Positions 1-11,093 of a stretch of 64,000 nucleotides of DNA are shown one piece after another. The stretch lies in NCBI GenBank assembly GCA_911728435.2, contig OU452211.1, positions 11,328,428 to 11,392,427 of the forward strand. The letters run 5' to 3'. The notes beneath the pieces were generated by a model, which did no database searches, had not been told where the DNA came from, and saw only the letters and a list, made by a program, of their open reading frames with translations. The position numbers and the translations under genes are program-made. This stretch comes from Apoderus coryli. Its lineage: Eukaryota > Arthropoda > Insecta > Coleoptera > Attelabidae. Numbering within the stretch: the first letter of the stretch is position 1; each line of letters starts with the position of its first letter.

Positions 1-404
1 TACAGAAAAGCAGAGGTCCCAATATTGATCCCTGAGGCACACCACAAGCTATGTAGCCCATGTCAGATCTTCCATTAAGGGTTTCAACAAATTGACGACG
101 ACCGTGCAAATAACTCTTCAGAAAATTCGAAGCACTTGAAGAAAATCCGGAAAAGCTGAGAACTGCCAGTAAAATGTCATGACTTATGGTATCAAACGCC
201 TTGAATAATCTATCAATAGCAAAGTAGAACACTTACCAGTATCGAGATCACGCAAAATGTCATCAGTAACATCCAGAAGTGCCGTTGTACAGCTGTAGCC
301 CTTACGGAAACCCAATTCAATAAATAAATGAAAAATCATGTCAATCGGTCGCTCCGTTTCGAAATGAAAGCTGGCTGAAAACATTGAAGGATCATTGTGC
401 AATC
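1..404 (-). pseudogene. Non-LTR retrotransposon reverse transcriptase fragment, frameshifted
   Basis: Minus-strand translation gives a recognisable LINE reverse transcriptase core. It starts with ELGFRKGYSCTTALL near 300, followed by an LLLIDYS block, then KAFDTISHD, and ends near position 1 with GVPQGSILGPLLF. The frame breaks around 205 between the LLLIDYS block and the KAFDT motif, so this copy cannot make a full enzyme. The active-site F/YADD motif would lie to the left of the window. The fragment abuts hAT sequence at about 405, which suggests it inserted into that transposon. It belongs to the Jockey/CR1-like group by motif spelling; the clade is not certain. Confidence 0.75.
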
Positions 405-1619
405 ATCCGAGGACTGGTCAATTCTCAATTCAGCTCGATGAGTCCACTTTACCAACTAATGAAGCATTGTTTGCTAGAAATTTAGAGACCGATACAAAAG
501 GCGAAACCATATTCAATACATTGGAAAAGTTTTGTGATGAGAAAGAGTTGCTACGGATGGCGCTCCGGCTATGATAGGGTGCAAGAAAGGCTTCATAGCG
601 TATTTAAAAAATAAAATTCCAGATGTCCTTGCTGTACATTGCGTTATTCATAGACAACATTTGGTTGCTAGAAACTTAAGTGAACGACTATTTCAATCAC
701 TGCAATATGTCATCAAAGCCGTCAATAAAATCCGTAACAGCTCTTTGAATGATAGATTATTTCATCAGATTTGTGTTACTAATGACGAAGATTTCAACCG
801 TTTGTTGCTTCATACTGAAGTTCGTTGGCTATCAAGAGGTCTGGCTCGATTTTAGAACCTGTTTGACTCTGTGATACAGTTCTTGGAAACTAAAGATATA
901 CAGGATTGCACAACAAGCTCATTACATCAAAGAATGATGTAGCTTACATGACAGACCTGTATAAATTGTTCAACGACATGAATCTCCAACTGCAAGGCGA
1001 TGAACTAAATTTAATTAAAACAAAAAATGTCGTTGCTGCTTTCGCAGCCAAACTGCTTCTCCACAAAAAGAATATGGGCAGACGTGAGTTTCACAATTTG
1101 TCGAATTTATCCTACAGAAACGACGACTGGTTTGTCGACTGCCAACATTTGGAAAACCTCGACAATAGACTTCACCGAATGCTACCAGGACATTTTGAAC
1201 TTGGAAATACCAGATTGGGTGTTGGATCCGTTTTCAAATGTCAACACAGCAATGTCACCTCAGCTGGAAGAAGAACTTATAGAATTGACAACAAACGAGG
1301 AAATAAAAATCAAGTTCAAAAATTGCTATCAAGAATTGCTACAAAAACCGATCCCGCAATTGTACCCTGGATTGTGGTCAATCGTTCAACGATTCTTGAT
1401 AGCATTCCCATCGTCGTATTTGTGTGAACGTGGACTTAGTGCTGTCGCAACGGTGCTTACTAATATCCTGATATCAACAAACTTATTAAACAGCATCATA
1501 TTGAACCTTAACATTAGTTTTTATATAAGATTCGATTATATTTGTTTTATTTTGAATAAAAGATACTCTGTCTGAATACTATAAAGTTGCGTTTCAATAA
1601 TCATTCTCATTGGCAGGTG

Positions 1620-1703
1620 TAGCCCGTAAGAGTTAACTTGAGACCTGAACGCCGTTGTGTACTACCTACTGCGCTCAGGTCTCAAATCAACTCTTGTGGG
1701 TTA
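1620..1703. repeat. Imperfect inverted repeat, 33-bp arms
   Basis: The arms 1620-1652 and 1671-1703 are reverse complements at 27 of 33 positions, separated by 18 bases. All six differences are transitions. The structure lies in the 3' non-coding part of the hAT relic, between the end of its coding frame and its terminal repeat. It could be a nested foldback MITE or a structure belonging to the hAT element. Confidence 0.6.
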
Positions 1704-1706
1704 TAG

Positions 1707-1736
1707 CAAAGATTAATCTACACAGATTAATCTTTG
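1707..1736. repeat. Perfect 13-bp hairpin
   Basis: CAAAGATTAATCT (1707-1719) and its exact reverse complement (1724-1736) are separated by ACAC. It follows the larger inverted repeat directly, so the two may be one compound foldback. Confidence 0.6.
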
Positions 1737-1897
1737 GTTATAGTAAAAGTCTCTGTTAATAGAGCTCACAATAATTAATTAATTTAATTTGAAGTTATAG
1801 TGGTTTTTAAGTAGGTGAAAAAAGGGGGGCGCTAAAAAATAATTTATTCTCAAAGTGGGCAGTAGACAAAATAAGTTTGGGAACTCCTGGTCTAGAC

Positions 1898-2689
1898 AGA
1901 CTTTTTTTTTCTTATTATTTCACGAAATTGATCAGAAACTTTGAAGTAGTTATGTCAATTAATAGTTTGACCTTGCACAATCTTATAATTCAATGTTTTG
2001 AATCAATTTTTTCTTTCTTGTAAGTATGATAGACATTTTTACTCATAGATTCATATGAAATTGCCAATCACAATGGACGGGCGGGATTTTTGTTTCAATA
2101 TCCATAAATCTGTCACGAATCTGGGACAGTTTGTTATTTTTTTGAATTTTCCTAAGGCGTTGGTGTTCGGGGATTTACTTTGCGAATCTAGATTGTCTCG
2201 TAACGTTGTGTCCTGCAGGATAGAATATGCCTCAGTGATTTGGTGTTCAATTTATCTGCATGGCTTTTAAGATCAATGGTCGCTTTCCAGAGATGTAACC
2301 TCGTAGGTAATCAAAATATATTTCCTGCATATCAATTAGCGTGTATTGTTGAAATAAAAAATGAATACTACTTTTATTTTAATTTTTTTATTTAATCGCC
2401 CGACCAATAACATTAAAATGTATGAATAGCTGTTAATTAAGATTTAATACCAAATATAAAAATGATATCTAAACCTTGAAGAGGCTATTTCCTTAAATAG
2501 TGTAGGTATACTATATATTTAAATTCATTTGTAAACACCGACTAATTATGATATATGAAAATATAACTTAAATAGAGTTTGGTATTGATTAATTTGTTTT
2601 AAAACATATTTGGTATATAAGGTAGAAAATAGGTGTTACTTCCGCATTTCGAGAAATTAGACTTGGGTTGTAAACCGGTTATTTAAAAT
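1898..2689. other. Non-coding AT-rich spacer
   Basis: No coding frame with recognisable family motifs on either strand. The open frame near 2055-2270 has no family signature and is probably chance. Confidence 0.5.
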
Positions 2690-4164
2690 TCTCTAGTAGG
2701 AAAAATATTTATTTTTAAACAATTTTATTTTCTTGCATTTATTCAACAAATTGCGACTGTCAGACATATTTGCAGCTTCTAAACGCCTTAAAAATAAATT
2801 TCCCTCTGGATATGATAATATTCCCTCTTTTTTTGTCCGAGATTGCATTTCTGTCTTAGCTCTTCCATTACAGTCAATTTTCAATCTAATTTTGAAGTCG
2901 GGAATGTATCCGGATCTATATCTAAAGTTGTTCCAGTCTTTAAATCCGGTGAAAAGTCTCATATTAATAATTATCGACCAATTTCTCTATTGTGCAATTT
3001 TTCTAAATTATTTGAATCAATTTTATATGACCGGATCTATACAGCTGTGAGACGTCAGATTTCACCTAACCAGCATGGTTTTATGTATGGCCCACTGTCA
3101 CCAATCTGTCAGTTATTATCCACTGTATCTCTGAAACTCTTGATTTCGCCAAAGCCTTTGATACGCTAGACCATGGCATATTGCTGAGTAAACTGCATAC
3201 GTATGATGGATTTCCTTCCGGCTTGATATCTTTATGCAACTCATACTTGCATGATCGGAAACAATATGTCTTTTACAACGGCTTTAAATCTTGTTTTTAC
3301 TCGGCCACGTCAGGAGTACCCCATTAGGTCCATTGTTGTTTCTTCTTTTCATCAATGACCTGGACCCGTGTTTACTTCAGCCTACTCTATTTTTCGCAGA
3401 TGACTTAAAAATCTTCGCCGCCATAGATTCAGTAGCAGATTGCATAAACCTGCAGCATGATCTGTGTGCTCTAGAAAGGTGGTGCGACAGTAACAAATTG
3501 TCTCTTAACATTTGTAAATGCACATGTCTGAGTTTTACACGTAAAACAACGTTTATTGACTATCCGTATGCAATCTCCACAAATAAACTTGAACGATGTC
3601 GGGTATTCACGGATCTTGGTGTTACCTTCGATCAGAGGTTCCAGTTTTTGGAGCATATGGAAAGAATGGTTAGTGAGGCATCTCGCATGTGTGGCTTTAT
3701 AATGCGTAACTGCAAAGACTTCAATAATACCTCTGCCCTTATCACCTTGTTCAATGCCTATGTGAGGTCAAAATTGGAGTATTCTTCCATCATCTGGTAT
3801 CCTCAGTATAATATTCATAAACTAGACATCGAGCAAATTCAACGTAGATTTTTGAAATATTTAGTTTTTAGAACCGATGGTGCTTATCCAGTAAGAGTTT
3901 TCGATCATGAATTGATACTATCACGTTTTGACGTTCAGAGTCTGGAGTACCGAAGAATTCAGAGCTCATTAACCATCTTATATAAATTGCTTGGAGAAAA
4001 AATCGTCTGCTCTTTTCTGCTATCTTGCTTGAATTTGTTAGTTCCTAGGATAAATACCAGATCGATTTTAGTTTATTTAAGCATTTAATTTTTTAGTTTC
4101 TAATATTGTCCTTTAAATGGGAAACTGTTGGGCAATAAACGCTTTATTTATTTATTTATTATTT
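2690..4164 (+). mobile_element. 5'-truncated Jockey-like LINE, inactive
   Basis: Plus-strand reading in several frames spells a LINE reverse transcriptase: NNYRPISLLCNFSKLFES near 2970-3020, SPNQHGFM near 3065, DFAKAFDTLDHGILL near 3140-3185, GPLLFLLFINDL near 3330-3360, FFADDLKIF near 3392-3415, then the thumb region up to 4088. The catalytic FADD is intact but frame changes near 2930, 3120 and 3300 break the protein. The 3' end has an AATAAA-like stretch and a tail of TTTATTTATTTATT ending about 4164, which is normal for this group. It resembles the minus-strand element at 51226-52400. Confidence 0.8.
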
Positions 4165-7100
4165 AAAAATTAAAAACTACTTAGTATCTGCTGCAATAAA
4201 TGCGTTAGTGAAAATATGTCGGAAAGGTATTGAGGTATTTCGAGCAATTTTTGTGATTCTACCTTTAATTTTCATTCATTTTGTTATTGCTCTTAAAAAC
4301 CAACTAATTAAATTTCTTGTTTTCGTTTTTGTTTAATTTTTTTTCAGAAATGAGTAGATACTTTAATTTCTTACTTGCAAATGGTGTGTCAAACGAAAAA
4401 AAGTAAATAGCCTTTTTTTGTTGTAAATTGAACAAGGTTTCTAGAAATAATTTTTGCTTCTAAAAAATTCAGTGGCGTACCATATTTTTATTTAAAATTG
4501 TGCAAATATGTGTCCGTGCGCACGCCACTGGTGCAGGTAAGATAATAATTTTTGCTTAAAAACCTGTATCTAAATTATCTATCCAAACGTGTTAAATTTC
4601 ATTTAAATATCTAAAGTAATTTTACAAATATTAATATATTTGAATTGAAGCATTTTTTGAATATAGTTTATAATATAAACTGATATTATTTTGTGGTACT
4701 CTAGCTGCCATTTTATTAGTAGCCAGGCTCACCCTATCAGCCGATTCAGATTGAAATATATGCTTTTCCATAGGGCATTTGATGTTTAGTCTCCGGCTTC
4801 TGTAGTATATTCTTAAGTTCTAGATATAGATTCCTAGCTTACTTAAGCTACTATCATTTAATCTGGCTCTTAACGGATCAATGAGGCTTAAGTGAAGTAA
4901 ACTGCAGATCTATACGTTGTTTTTGTTTGTACAGTTTTTTAAAAAATGTTAGAAATGAGATTAAAGACAGGGACGAATTAAATAAAAAATATCTGTGTGA
5001 TAATTTTGCTATTTTAAAGCATATCACATATAATCAACTATTTATTGCCATTTTATGGTAAATCTATCTAATTTAATAGAACAGTTGTCATTAACTTATC
5101 TTATCCTTTATATTATGCTAATCAAATGTATTGTGCTTAGAAGAAATTCAATTTAAATAGTTTTATCGTAAACTTTGGAAACAATGTATGAATTTCAATG
5201 TAGACGGGTGTCAACTTTTTATGTTTATTGTGATATTAAACAAATAAAATGATTGAGTTTATTAGAAATTAATGCAATGTTTGTTTTTACATACAAGGGC
5301 TGTTTTCTGCTCTTTTTAAGCAGTGTAGAGCTTGTAAGAAATTTTTATGAATAAAATGAATTATCACTGGTTCAAAATTCTATTAGGTAAGCTCTGTATA
5401 TTTGTTTTAAATCTTTGATATATGACAAAATATTAATTATTCAATATTGCTCCGCATTAGCACGAGTTTTGAGAAAAATGTACTTTCTCCTCTGTTATAT
5501 TTAGTATATTATTAAATATTGTTTGGTAATTCCTATGTAGGCGTTAAAACACATTAAATATTCCTATAACAATAGGTAACCTATATTGAGAACAGTTCGT
5601 CGATAGAGAATTGTTATTTACCTATAATAAAACATTTAGATAAGCAGATCAGGATGATTCCTAAGTTTAATTGCAATCATTTAAAGCGTATCACAAAATT
5701 ACACCCCAGCAGTGTCGATATAAACAGACTGCTGGCCGACATTGAAAGTCACAGCAGACCCACTCATTGTGAACCTACCTATAGGAGACCTCTGATGTAC
5801 AATTGACAATCGGATACGATTGCAGAAACTAATCAAGTCGAGGAATGTTCCTATCGATACGTTTCTGTTGATTTTATTAAAGAATCCTTCCTGCCGGTTT
5901 TAAATTTAATTTTTATAAAACATAATCTCTGGTCGGTTCAGAATATCCCTCTGCAGAGCATAGTTCCTATACATAACCAAACGTTTGGCATATAAAAACT
6001 CAAAAAGTTAGATCAGTGCCAGTACCAACTAATCATTGAATCACTGATAAAGGTCATCAGTGGTGATCGGCCAAGTTTCAAATTTGCTTTGCTTTTCTTA
6101 GAGCCCTGGAGCAGATTCTATTCAACCAAGGCTCTTGAATTTATTGGCAATGAGCATATTTAAGGGAAAAGAATGTTGCTTTGAGTATAGCATTAGTAGT
6201 GTGTTTTGCATTAAAATCCTGTGAAAACTAAGCTCAAAAAGTGTCCTAACTGGGTGTATTAGCATGTTAAGCCTTCAAATTGGATTATTAACGAAATAGA
6301 CATCCATTCTTTAAGAATCCCTCTCTCCGTAGAATAATACCATTTCCAAAATATGGGTATACTTTGAGTTAGAGCCATGTAACAGATTCTGCTCTTGATT
6401 TTATGAACAACGGTCATACTTGTAGCTAGTTAAACTAAAGTGAAGAGGCATTTGCTTGAAGTACAGCGATTTAGTGGACCTATGAGGACGCAGGTCAAAA
6501 GGTACGCCTGCAAGTGCTCAATTTATACCCAACAATAATAATATTACACCTGTTTCTTATTAATAAAACGTATTCAACAAATCTGGTTTATACAAAGTTA
6601 TTGACATATAGATTACAAATCAAACAATTAAACTCACCCAATAACAGCAATGACATCACACAGCTTCGATCCAAATTTTCAAGAAAATCGAGCAGTTGCT
6701 GAATCCGATGATTTAGTGATTATGGGATAAATAGAGACAGTAGATTACCGCACAGGCAACACGAAGAAAGACACAAACATATACAAGAGTAGTACCTAGT
6801 ACACACAAAACAAAAACACACTGACACGTATTATTTGTATGTATTTCAGATACGCTATTTGGCAAACCGTACGTACTTCGATATTGGTTTAGTACCCAAT
6901 CGACCGTACGGTACGCGATCGGCGCACAAATTGTTGTCTTTGGCTGTGCTATAGGTACCATTAAGGTAAGCTCTTGTCCATTTGGATGTTGGTGATGGTA
7001 AGTGCAGAGAGGCGCAGTTGCCGTTATTCAGAGAAGATGATGCAAATTTTCGATGATTTCTAACGTAGATAAAGGTTGTTATGATTCATGGGAAATTAAT

Positions 7101-7315
7101 TTAATTATGACGAAATTATTTTACGAGTTCCATAAACTTTGACCAGTAGCAGAGGTCATACATTCATGCAATATTGCGAAATGTGCTGCAATATATGAGT
7201 ACCGTTCAGTCAATTTTATTGTCTATCTTTATACGATTCAAAAGCGACGAGAATTTTTTGTGCTTCCTGCCAAAAGTACTTTTCTTATAGTTTTTTTGTA
7301 GTATTATATTCTGAT
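4165..7315. other. Long non-coding AT-rich stretch with one possible orphan exon
   Basis: No gene or mobile element is recognisable by eye. The only exon-like item is 6850-6965 on the plus strand: a TATTTCAG acceptor, a 38-codon open frame and a GTAAGC donor. It has no partner exons that I can identify. Confidence 0.4.
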
Positions 7316-7830
7316 TTTAATAATAATAATAAGCATTTATTCCCAACAGGTTAAACCCACTTACAGGACTATATTTGATCTGAGAGCAGGCGGCTTGCGA
7401 CGATCGCTAGGCCGAGCGTCTATCGCCGGCGGCTGTCGCTTGGAGGACAGTGCTTCCATAAAACAACAATGGTAGCAGTATCATAGCGACCGTCGCCAGC
7501 GACGATTCTTGCGCCTTCTCAGCATTCAGCTTTAAGTAGTGATCCTCTGCGTCGTGAACGGGCATATGTCATCGTTGATGAGCTTTATAGCATTTTCAGC
7601 AGAACGAACATAATTGAACTTCTTTCCCGTAATGGTGCTGCTGGCAATGTTTCATATTTTTAGGGCTATTAAACGTGTATATGGAAAACAACAGTAGTCC
7701 CAATATTGAACCATGAAGCACACCCTTACGAAGCTTAACGTAATTCGCGTTTACATCTAGAACGTCAATCAAAAACTCCTTCTTCCCGATATCTTACTTG
7801 AACCTCCAACTTCTTAAAGTTTTTAGAAGG
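7316..7830 (-). mobile_element. Decayed LINE 3' fragment
   Basis: On the minus strand the stretch near 7675-7730 reads GVLHGSILGLLLFSIYT, a worn form of the reverse-transcriptase motif GVPQGSILGPLLF. Upstream near 7740-7830 it reads LLKTLRSWRFK. The plus-strand start, AATAATAATAATAAGCATTT at 7319, is the complement of an A/T-rich LINE 3' tail. The frame between is broken. Confidence 0.6.
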
Positions 7831-8732
7831 TCACCGTATAATCTAATAATAAAATTCATATGGTTGAAAGATTATAATAAACCAAGTCTTGCTATACCTA
7901 TATAAAGAGACCACGGAAACAAAGCTCTGTATATTTGAAGTCTTTTGAGATATGAAATAGGTAAATGCTCAAAGTTAAGGCATTGTAATTTTGAAATATG
8001 ATACTTTGTAAGCAATGTATTGAGTTGTTCAACAGTATCTTTTCGAGATTAAAATAGTTGTGTGTATTTCTTATGGGAGACTACAATGGTAGGTCAGAGC
8101 GCGAACCTGACTTTTACAAAAATGTAAGTGTAAGTACCTAGTTAGATCTGGTTTTTTGATACCATTATGTTTGGTGTATGGCAATACTTATGCGCGATTT
8201 TTTGAGTAGTTTAAGGGTTTCGAAGATGGCCGAAAACATTGAAGAGAATTCACGCCCAACTCGCCTTTCAACGTCAAAAGTTTACAATACGATTTTAGCA
8301 TGCAAAAATATTTTTGGTGACTGAATCTTGGGTTTTGACTTCTAATTTTGACACTAAGCGCCAACCATTACAATTGGTTCCAAGCAATCCATGATCATAT
8401 TAATGAAAATTGTTTAGTGAGCCTTTCGTAAAAGGTCTACATTATCCTTTGACTACTAATACTTAAAGTAAATTTACTGTCTGTAAATAACTTTCAATTA
8501 TTGGAAAATATTGCAACGCCGTAATTTTTTCTTGGCCCAACGACGGAACCTTCGGAGTCGGCCTATTATTCCCCTACTATTCCTCTTCCTTCCTTGGAGG
8601 TCACTAACTTTTCTCACTGTTGCCAGTCTATCGATATAGTAGCACAACTATCGGTTATATCTACCACTTTACTTACTTACCTAGGTCTACTTAATCATAT
8701 AGGTATAATTTTTAGCAACATATTTAATAATA
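7831..8732. other. Non-coding spacer
   Basis: No supported gene. A short block near 8345-8385 resembles one near 26195-26225 (both contain CTAAGCGCCAA followed by a CCATT run), which suggests a shared low-copy repeat. Confidence 0.4.
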
Positions 8733-8795
8733 ATAATCTTTATTGACCATCAGATAAAACATCAGTTTACATAGGGGTCGTCAAATATACAAGGT

Positions 8796-8850
8796 GTATT
8801 TACAAAACAAAGACGTCTCCTCCACAAAATGTTTTATATTGATGTTCACT
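8796..8850 (-). repeat. Left arm of an inverted repeat, distal half (Penelope-like?)
   Basis: The reverse complement of 8796-8850 matches 11036-11091 over about 55 bases with only a few mismatches around the middle. It is the distal half of a unit whose proximal half lies at 10545-10620. The LINE at 8851-10544 sits exactly between the two halves. Confidence 0.7.
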
Positions 8851-10544
8851 TAGATAGATAGATATATTTATTCACCATCTTATGTTACAAAACATGTATA
8901 GTACGTCAAAAAAGAACAAAAATTAATCAATCAAAGTTACAGCAACAAAGAAAGGCTTACAAACAAATTAAAATAGCAACAACATAAAACAAACTACAAT
9001 CTAGAAAAATCTTACAATATCGCTTTTGAAATAGTCCTCAAAGGTATAAAAAGCTTGAGATATCAAAAATGATTTAATACTTTTGTTAAACTGGACTTCA
9101 CCAAGGTTCTTTATGTGAGACGGCAGCTTATTATAAAATTTAACACAATAATAGTCAGAACCTTTCCTAAACCTCAATAGGCGGTGAAATTCAGGCAATA
9201 TGTCATTTCGATTTCGCGTACCATAATTATGCATATCAGAGTGAAGAGTGAAATGCGAGGCATTGGTTCGAATGTAGCCAAGACAGTTTAAGATGTACAA
9301 GGAAGGCAAAGTAAGTAGTCCGTGTTCAACAAAATACTTTTTACAGCCGTCACGCCAACCGAGCCCCAACATTGTACGTAAACATCTCCTCTGTAGCTTG
9401 AAGATTTTCATTGCATGGGAACTATGTCCCCAGTTCAAAATACCATACGACATACGGGAAACAAAATAACCGTGATATACCGTCAACAGACTGGCGATTG
9501 AAACACTCTGCGCAAGCCTTCTGATGAGATATATGACCCTGGACAGCGAGCACCCAAGCTCTCGAACATAACTCTCCCAGGTTAATTTAGGATCAAGATG
9601 AACCCCAAGGAACTTCACGCGAACATCGCTCTGAAGATCGATAGGCGCAGAACGCAATGTAAAGTTCATGTTCTGAGTTTTAGCCTGATTCAAGCTCAGT
9701 TCATTTGCCAGAAACCAATTGCCTATGTCAGTCTCAACAGCATCAACCAACTCCCCTAAAGGGTCGTTTGGTCGATATCTAATCAGACTAGTTGAGTCTT
9801 ATTGAAATTTGTATAAATCATTTACGTATATTAAAAACAGTAAAGATCCCAAAACCGACCCCTGGGGCACACCCCGTCCAACTCTTCGTCTCTACAAGTA
9901 TCGTCCCCCATACAAAACGTGCTGAAAACGATCGCTGAGATAAGAGCCAACCAAGGCAACACTGTCAACATCAAAGTTATACTAAGAGAGTTTCTGAAGA
10001 AGTATCTCGTGTGAGACACAGTCAAAAGCCTTAGTGAGGTCATAAAAGGAAGCAAAGGTGTCACAGCCCTGCTCCATGCCATCCGAAACATATTCCAAAA
10101 GGTTATTAATTGCAAGAGTAGTAGATCTCTTATTACGAAAGCCATATTGACTTTGCATAAAGAGATTATTTGCTTCAAAATATTCAGTTATTTGATTTTT
10201 AATAATAGACTCAAAGATTTTTGAAAAAATTGGCAAGATCGATGTAGGTCGATAGTTACTGGGATCATCAACCGATCCTTTATTTTTGTAGATTGGAATA
10301 ACCCTTGCCTCCTTCAAGACCGCCGGAAATACAGCGTCACCAATGCAATGGTTTATCAACTTAGTAAGCGGCACCACTAGCAGATTCTTTAAAGTCTCAA
10401 TAATCCTAACATTAAGCTCATAACAATCCGAGCTTTTTGTGTTTTTCATACCTGATAGTTTTTCACGTACTTCATTAAAGGTTACCGTTCTCAAACTAAA
10501 TCCAGCAGCTCTAGTGGGAGACATATATTTCTCAAAAGTGAAAG
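8851..10544 (-). mobile_element. LINE copy A, CR1/Jockey group, catalytic site deleted
   Basis: Minus-strand copy of the same element as 19985-21650, apparently highly similar along its length. From 10560 downward it reads the reverse transcriptase fingers (NYRPTSILPIFSKIFESII, GFRKRSTTL-like block, DLTKAFDCVSHEILL), then VPQGSVLGSLLF, then the C-terminal region to a stop at 9001. The 3' tail is (TATC)n on its own strand, seen as TAGATAGATAGATA at 8851-8864. Relative to copy B about 27 bases are missing near 9795, taking out the FADD catalytic motif, and a TAG stop precedes the GVPQGS block. This copy is therefore dead. Confidence 0.88.
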
Positions 10545-10620
10545 ATGTTTCGGAACTCACTGTTCCATCATCAGTGGCATTAATAAGCTTTTACAAAAAT
10601 CTCACCTAGTGTCTAACCGT
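10545..10620 (-). ncRNA. Truncated hammerhead-ribozyme-like motif, inverted copy
   Basis: On the minus strand this reads GCCA CTGATGA, a GGAAC/GTTCC hairpin with loop AGTGA, then GAAACAT, matching the plus-strand motif at 10994-11034. It then diverges into LINE copy A, so the 3' part (CATG, cleavage site and the closing TGGC of stem I) is lost. The flanking GTAAAAGCTTATTAATG also matches the plus copy. Confidence 0.55.
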
Positions 10621-10959
10621 ATACATGGATTTTCCAAACATGAATACTAGAATATACAAAAGAAAAATCAAGTCAAGCAGTTATACAATGCTAACAAAAC
10701 CACTTACCATTTTGTGAAAACTATTCAATAGTATAAAAACAATAAATGAGGTCAAATTTAGAAAACTTAAAAATTAATTACACCAATTGCAAACAGTAAA
10801 TTTCATCGTGAATGATTTAATGTAAATGTTTTTTCTTGTAAATCATTTCTATTATAAAGATCTTTGAAAATATATTTATGTAGTTCTAATTTCAACGAAA
10901 TTCGGTGTAGACTGTGTCAGGTTTTTATAAATTTGGAGTGTCTAGTTAAACACGGAAGT

Positions 10960-11093
10960 TAGTTGAACAAAATCTTTTGTAAAACTTATTAATGCCACTG
11001 ATGATGGAACAGTGAGTTCCGAAACATGTTTGGCTAAGTGAACATCAATATAAAACATTTTGTGGAGTAACCGTCTTTGTTTTGTAAATACAT
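10960..11093 (+). repeat. Right arm of the inverted repeat (Penelope-like terminal repeat?)
   Basis: This 130-bp plus-strand unit contains the hammerhead-like motif at 10994-11034 followed by GTGAACATCAATATAAAAC and the TTTTGTGGAG block. Its reverse complement occurs at 10545-10620 plus 8796-8850, split by LINE copy A. Penelope-like elements are known to carry minimal hammerheads in terminal repeats that may be arranged in opposite orientations. No Penelope reverse transcriptase or GIY-YIG nuclease is visible here, so the family assignment is an inference. Confidence 0.5.
10994..11034 (+). ncRNA. Candidate minimal hammerhead ribozyme
   Basis: Stem I is GCCA (10994-10997) with TGGC (11031-11034). 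The core CTGATGA is at 10998-11004. Stem II is GGAAC/GTTCC (11006-11010 with 11016-11020) around loop AGTGA. The core GAA and a short palindromic stem III (ACATGT) follow at 11021-11029, and the cleavage triplet would be GTT at 11028-11030. One extra T at 11005 lies between the core and stem II, where the usual G-C pair is expected, so activity may be weak. The short palindromic stem III fits the Penelope-type hammerheads that work as dimers. Confidence 0.55.

Larger units (their letters stand above)
405..1889 (+). pseudogene. Broken hAT transposase with its right terminus
   Basis: Three plus-strand frames together spell a hAT-superfamily transposase of the ZBED5/SCAND3-like (Buster) kind. 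QLDEST lies near 430, TDGAPAMIGCKKGF near 555-590, CVIHRQHL near 640, and the C-terminal dimerisation signature VQRFLIAFPSSYLCERGLSAV lies near 1385-1445. There is an in-frame stop at 853-855 and frame changes near 900 and 1080-1150, so it is dead. The right end is readable: AAGTTTGGGAACTCCTG ends at 1889 and is followed by GTCTAGAC, an 8-bp sequence with a central TA as expected for a hAT target duplication. The left end is not in the window. Confidence 0.8.
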
